Shown piece after piece: positions 6,284-9,458 of a stretch of 9,458 bases of DNA. The first letter of the stretch is position 1. The number at the start of each line of letters is the position of its first letter. Under the pieces are notes generated by a model. It saw nothing but the letters and a program-made list of their open reading frames with translations, was not told where the DNA came from and made no database searches. Location: contig DASRJW010000100.1 in NCBI GenBank assembly GCA_035649275.1, positions 1 to 9,458 on the forward strand. The letters are read 5' to 3'. This stretch comes from Candidatus Krumholzibacteriia bacterium (GTDB taxonomy: Bacteria > Krumholzibacteriota > Krumholzibacteriia > G020349025). Both the position numbers and the translations under genes were made by a program.

Positions 6284-7135
6284 TTGACCCATAATTGTTT
6301 ATGGTCGATTGGCCGGCACCGACTCCGCGCCTGGTGGGGTGTTTTGGCGCTGGCTTCCTGCTGCCTCGGCGCTGCAGCGCTCGCGCAGGATAACGATGCG
6401 GGCTGGACCCAAACGGGCGTCGCATCCTGGTATGGCCCCGGTTTCGCGGGTCGTCCGACGGCTTCGGGGGAGACTTACGATCCGTCGAATTTGACCGCTG
6501 CACACCCGACCCTGCCGCTCGGGAGCTTGGTGCGGGTCCACAACCTCGACAACGACCGGAATATGATCGTCCGCATCAACGACCGCGGTCCCTTCGCGCG
6601 CGGGCGCATCATCGACGTGAGCCGCGCGGCGGCCGACGTGCTGGGCTTCCGCAAGGACGGTACGACGAAGGTGCGCCTCACCAAGGTGGCGCCGCCGCCG
6701 GGCCGGAACATTGCTGTTTCCGCTGCGAGCGCCGCTCCCAGTGGGGAGGACACAGCTCCGCCAGCGCCCAAGGAACCGGCGCCCGCATTCGTCACCGAGT
6801 CCTCGCTGCGGACGCCGCCGGCGGCAGCGCCGACACAGGCAGCGGTCTCGACGGCAGCTACGCCCAACCCCACGACGACGGCGGCTGCGACAAGCGGTGG
6901 CGCCCAAGGCGAGGCTCCGCTCTATTTCGTGCAGATCGGTGCCTTCCGCGACGAACGTGGCGCGCAAGAACTGCTGCAGAACTCTGGCTCCCTGGGAATG
7001 GCCCTGCAAGTGGGATTCTCCGAGAACCTCTACCGCGTCCTCGCCGGGCCCTTCGAAAACAGCGACGCGGCCGAGGTGGTCACCCGGGAACTCGCCCGTT
7101 CCGGTAAGACCGCTTTCGTCCGCAAGCACCCGTGA
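6218..7135 (+). CDS. rlpA: RlpA-type septal ring lytic transglycosylase with SPOR domain
   Basis: 305 residues from this start. Domains in order: basic segment and hydrophobic core (33-57) with lipobox LASC (45-48, lipid-bearing Cys48); double-psi beta-barrel at about 65-155 with GVASWYGPGFAGRPTASGE, AAHPTLPLG, VRINDRGPFARGRIIDVS and RAAADVLG, the RlpA core that cleaves glycan strands lacking stem peptides; an Ala/Pro/Thr-rich linker (165-232); and a C-terminal SPOR domain (235-303, YFVQIGAF to VRKHP) that targets denuded septal peptidoglycan. The start is uncertain. ATG 6218 has GGAG at 6 bases but gives a long n-region. TTG 6284 would put the lipobox Cys at residue 26, more usual for a lipoprotein, but lacks a clear Shine-Dalgarno. 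Likely outer-membrane lipoprotein acting in daughter-cell separation. Same strand as guaA, 48 bases apart. Confidence 0.9.
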   Translation: MHGQGRTHLFDHAGRRLVLHNILTHNCLWSIGRHRLRAWWGVLALASCCLGAAALAQDNDAGWTQTGVASWYGPGFAGRPTASGETYDPSNLTAAHPTLPLGSLVRVHNLDNDRNMIVRINDRGPFARGRIIDVSRAAADVLGFRKDGTTKVRLTKVAPPPGRNIAVSAASAAPSGEDTAPPAPKEPAPAFVTESSLRTPPAAAPTQAAVSTAATPNPTTTAAATSGGAQGEAPLYFVQIGAFRDERGAQELLQNSGSLGMALQVGFSENLYRVLAGPFENSDAAEVVTRELARSGKTAFVRKHP

Positions 7136-7148
7136 TGCTCTCGATGCC

Positions 7149-7177
7149 TTGACGAACACGAACTGCCGAGGCAAGAT
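7149..7177 (+). promoter_or_regulatory. Possible leaderless promoter for guaA
   Basis: TTGACG (7149-7154; five of six to TTGACA) is followed after exactly 17 bases by CAAGAT (7172-7177; three of six, with the key A2 and T6). Six bases then lead to the GTG start of guaA, so transcription would begin at the start codon. The -10 is weak. The only Shine-Dalgarno-like element, GAGG at 7168-7171, is 12 bases from the GTG, poorly placed. guaA could also be read from the rlpA transcript. Confidence 0.35.
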
Positions 7178-7183
7178 TCTCCG

Positions 7184-9046
7184 GTGCGCGACAGCCAGAC
7201 TCACGACACCATCGCCGTCCTCGACTTCGGCGGCCAGTACGCCCATCTCATCGCCACGAAGGTGCGCGCCCTCGGTGTGCGCGCCGAGATCCGCGATCCA
7301 GACGACCCGACGGATTCCTTCCGCCACTACAAGGGCCTGATTCTCTCGGGGAGTCCGGCACTCTCCGCCCATGACGAGGACTCCGGCTGGAGCCGCGGGG
7401 TGCTCGATCTGGGCTTGCCGGTGCTGGGCTTTTGCTTCGGCCACCAGGAAATCGCCAAGCACGCTGGCGGCAGCGTGGCGAATTCCCAGCGCGAGTACGG
7501 CGCCGCCACCTTGCACCGCCTGGCGGATTCGCCGCTCTTTGCCGGTCTGGCTCCCGCGGAACCCGTGTGGATGAGCCATGGCGACACGGTGACGCACTTG
7601 GCCGGCGGCTTCGTCGAACTCGGTTACTCCACCGGTGGCGCCGACGCCGGGCAGTCGCACCGCAACGCTGCCATCGCCTGCGAACAGCGGCGCCAGTACG
7701 GCCTGCAGTTCCACCCCGAGGTGGACGACACACCGTGCGGGGCGCGCATCCTCCACAACTTCGCCGTCGGCATTTGCGGCGCCCAGGCGGACTGGGCCGT
7801 GGGCGAGCAGATCGAAGCGCGTGCCGCCGCCATCCGCGACGAGGTGGGCGATCGGCACGTCCTGCTCCTGGCTTCGGGCGGCGTCGATTCCACCGTCGCT
7901 GCGCTGCTCTTCCAGCGAGCGCTGGGGACGGAGCGCTTGCAGCTCCTGCACATCGACAACGGCCTCATGCGCAAGGACGAGAGCGCCCGTGTGGCAGCAG
8001 CGCTGCACGCCCTCGGGCTCGGCTCCAGCTTGCACGTCGTCGATGCGTCGGATGAGTTCCTGGGAGCGCTCGAAGGGCTCACCGATCCGGAGGCGAAGCG
8101 CAAGGCGATCGGCGATACCTTCGTCGCGGTGTTCGAGCGCGAGGCGGCGAAGCTGGACTTGGAGCACGCCCTCCTCGGTCAAGGCACGATCTACCCGGAC
8201 ACCATCGAGACCGGCGGCACGAAGCGCGCCGACCTCATCAAGACGCACCACAATCGCGTCCCGCTGATCGAGGCGATGATCCGGCAGGGCAAAGTGGTGG
8301 AACCGCTCCGGGACCTCTACAAGACCGAGGTGCGGGAGCTCGGACGCGCCTTCGGCCTCGACCCGGCGAGCCTCGAGCGCCATCCGTTCCCCGGCCCCGG
8401 CCTCGGAATCCGCGTGGCCTGCGCCGCTTCGGTCCCGCCGGAATACGACGCTTCCCGTTTGCAAGACGAGAGCGATCGCGTTGTGCGCGAGGCTGCGTCA
8501 CGGGAGCCGGCGATCGCCGCGTTACGCTGCCTGCCACTTCCCGTGCGCTCGGTGGGCGTGAAGGCGGATCTGCGTAGCTACGAGCACCCGCTGCTCCTCG
8601 TCGGCCCCGACCCGGGCTGGGAGCGCCTGACGGCGCTGGCAACGTCCCTCGCCAAGCGCGTGCACGGCATCAATCGCTGCCTCTACGAGTGCAGCGGGCG
8701 GCTGCCACGGCGCGTCGAGCTCGTCCCGGCGACAGTGACCCGCCGGAGACTCGAGCTCTTGCGCAAGCTCGACGACATCGTCATGCGCGCTCTCGAGCGG
8801 CATGGACTGATGCAGGAGATCTGGCAGTGCCCCACGGTCCTGGTACCGCTCCGCCTGGATGGCCGCGGCGAGGAGCTCGTGGTGGTGCGCCCGGTGCTGT
8901 CGGAGCGCGCCATGACCGCCCGCCCCGGTTCCCTCGGCGACGCCTGCATCGCTGAGCTCCGGCGCGACCTCCTGCGCTTCGACGCGGTGAGCGGCCTCGC
9001 CATCGACGTCACCACCAAGCCCCCCGCCACCATCGAGTGGGAGTGA
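7184..9046 (+). CDS. guaA: GMP synthase (glutamine-hydrolysing), long form
   Basis: 620 residues, about 95 more than E. coli GuaA. It aminates XMP to GMP with glutamine and ATP, the last step of guanine nucleotide synthesis, in the cytoplasm. The class I glutamine amidotransferase domain (about 8-200) has the nucleophile Cys84 in GFCFGHQE and the His177/Glu179 pair in GLQFHPEV. The ATP-pyrophosphatase domain has the P-loop SGGVDS (231-236), GQGTIYPD (332-339), ADLIKTHHN (349-357) and HPFPGPGLGIRV (400-411). The C-terminus ends in the invariant KPPATIEWE. The extra length lies at about 461-575, between LPVRSVGVKADLRSY and the final dimerisation block, with NRCLYE, LRKLDD and PTVLVPLRLDG. This layout matches the extended dimerisation subdomain of human-type GMP synthases. 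GTG at 7184 is the first start before homology begins. It is convergent with the right-end pseudogene. Confidence 0.96.
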   Translation: MRDSQTHDTIAVLDFGGQYAHLIATKVRALGVRAEIRDPDDPTDSFRHYKGLILSGSPALSAHDEDSGWSRGVLDLGLPVLGFCFGHQEIAKHAGGSVANSQREYGAATLHRLADSPLFAGLAPAEPVWMSHGDTVTHLAGGFVELGYSTGGADAGQSHRNAAIACEQRRQYGLQFHPEVDDTPCGARILHNFAVGICGAQADWAVGEQIEARAAAIRDEVGDRHVLLLASGGVDSTVAALLFQRALGTERLQLLHIDNGLMRKDESARVAAALHALGLGSSLHVVDASDEFLGALEGLTDPEAKRKAIGDTFVAVFEREAAKLDLEHALLGQGTIYPDTIETGGTKRADLIKTHHNRVPLIEAMIRQGKVVEPLRDLYKTEVRELGRAFGLDPASLERHPFPGPGLGIRVACAASVPPEYDASRLQDESDRVVREAASREPAIAALRCLPLPVRSVGVKADLRSYEHPLLLVGPDPGWERLTALATSLAKRVHGINRCLYECSGRLPRRVELVPATVTRRRLELLRKLDDIVMRALERHGLMQEIWQCPTVLVPLRLDGRGEELVVVRPVLSERAMTARPGSLGDACIAELRRDLLRFDAVSGLAIDVTTKPPATIEWE

Positions 9047-9055
9047 CGGCGCCTT

Positions 9056-9458
9056 CTATTCCTTCGACAGCGCTTCGGCTTCGCCCTCGACGCCAGCCTC
9101 CGACCGTCAACGATACGCCCGCTTCAGCCCGCTCCAAGTGCCGACCTGAACTGGGAGTGGGGATGGGTCGCGCATGATGCCAACCCGATGCGATACTGCG
9201 CCCCGTCCAGAACGAAATAACCGAGGCGCGTTCCATCCCGTGACCAACATGGCCGTCCGTCCGTTTCGCGCGTGGTATGATTTGACCCTGACCATACCCG
9301 CGCGACGATGACCGCATCGCCGGGGGAGGGTCGCATCCATGTGGAATCGTCCGTTCTCGAAGCCCGCGTCGGGTCCGCTGGGGTCGGCGAATTGTCTCAT
9401 GCTCACTTCGCTGGCCGCTGCGGTTCCAGCAGTCCGCGGCCAACAAACCTGTCTGTCG
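9056..9458 (-). pseudogene. Frameshifted WD40-like (PD40/TolB-type) beta-propeller gene, partial
   Basis: No single frame covers this region, but protein-like segments continue across two minus-strand frames. The frame open at the right edge reads FADPSGPDAGFENGRFHMDAT (to about 9342); the next frame continues with SPGDAVIVARVWSGSNH and then DGRPCWSRDGTRLGYFVLDG (about 9330-9165), whose CWSRDGTRLGY matches the WSPDGTxLAY signature of PD40 repeats. The first frame resumes near the end with EAGVEGEAEALSKE and a TAG at 9058-9056, after an in-frame TGA at 9109-9107. At least two frame changes and one internal stop are therefore needed. The first shift falls in a run of C/G bases (about 9325-9335), which might be sequencing error near a contig end rather than true decay. 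The final stop is 10 bases from the guaA stop, as expected for compact convergent genes. Confidence 0.4.

Noticed and set aside
6299-8464. 721-residue open frame on the minus strand opposite rlpA and guaA
   Set aside because: The opposite strand holds unmistakable RlpA and GMP synthase motifs. The antisense product has no recognisable domain and mirrors the codon bias of the real genes.
9339-9458. Plus-strand partial ORF starting MWNRPFSKPASGPLGSANC, open at the right edge
   Set aside because: It has a purine-rich site and an extended -10 upstream plus a signal-like stretch, but only 40 codons are visible, no domain is recognisable, and it overlaps the propeller-like minus-strand reading; kept as an alternative, not annotated.

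Overview
The window reads as a typical chromosomal segment of a high-GC, diderm (Gram-negative-type) bacterium. Envelope genes (a lipoprotein-type RlpA with a SPOR domain, two LTxxQ-family periplasmic proteins, a zinc-finger anti-sigma factor) indicate an outer membrane and periplasm. The closest lineage cannot be fixed by eye. Uncultivated high-GC groups such as Eisenbacteria/Krumholzibacteriota, Acidobacteriota or Myxococcota-like bacteria are plausible, but that is inference. No rRNA, tRNA, CRISPR array, intact insertion sequence or phage gene was seen.

Layout, left to right. (1) 1-178, minus: the first 59 codons of a polytopic membrane glycosyltransferase-like protein, running off the left edge, with a recognisable promoter upstream. 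(2) 276-2753, plus: a four-gene cassette of ECF sigma factor, membrane-anchored HxxxCxxC anti-sigma factor, membrane-anchored CnrX/LTxxQ-like sensor and secreted Spy/CpxP-like LTxxQ protein. It has the logic of an envelope-stress or heavy-metal cell-surface signalling operon. (3) 2750-3307, minus: a DinB-superfamily metal-binding protein whose stop codon overlaps the last stop of the cassette. (4) 3474-4895, plus: class II fumarase (fumC), divergent from the DinB gene. (5) 4906-5907, minus: a Gfo/Idh/MocA oxidoreductase, convergent with fumC and apparently transcribed from a leaderless promoter. (6) 5908 to about 6283: a lower-GC stretch of about 370 bases with small hairpins and repeats and no convincing gene. 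(7) 6218 (or 6284)-7135, plus: rlpA. (8) 7184-9046, plus: guaA, GMP synthase, of the long form with an extra dimerisation subdomain resembling eukaryotic GMP synthases. (9) 9056-9458, minus: what looks like a decayed or frameshifted WD40-like (PD40/TolB-type) beta-propeller gene, convergent with guaA and running off the right edge.

Functionally, the only clear multi-gene system is the sigma/anti-sigma/sensor/effector cassette. The rest are housekeeping or single-gene units: TCA cycle, purine synthesis, septal peptidoglycan processing, and two proteins of unknown substrate. Points worth a second look are the cassette, the eukaryote-like GMP synthase, the repeated pattern of -10 boxes placed exactly for leaderless mRNAs, and the unexplained 370-base spacer before rlpA.
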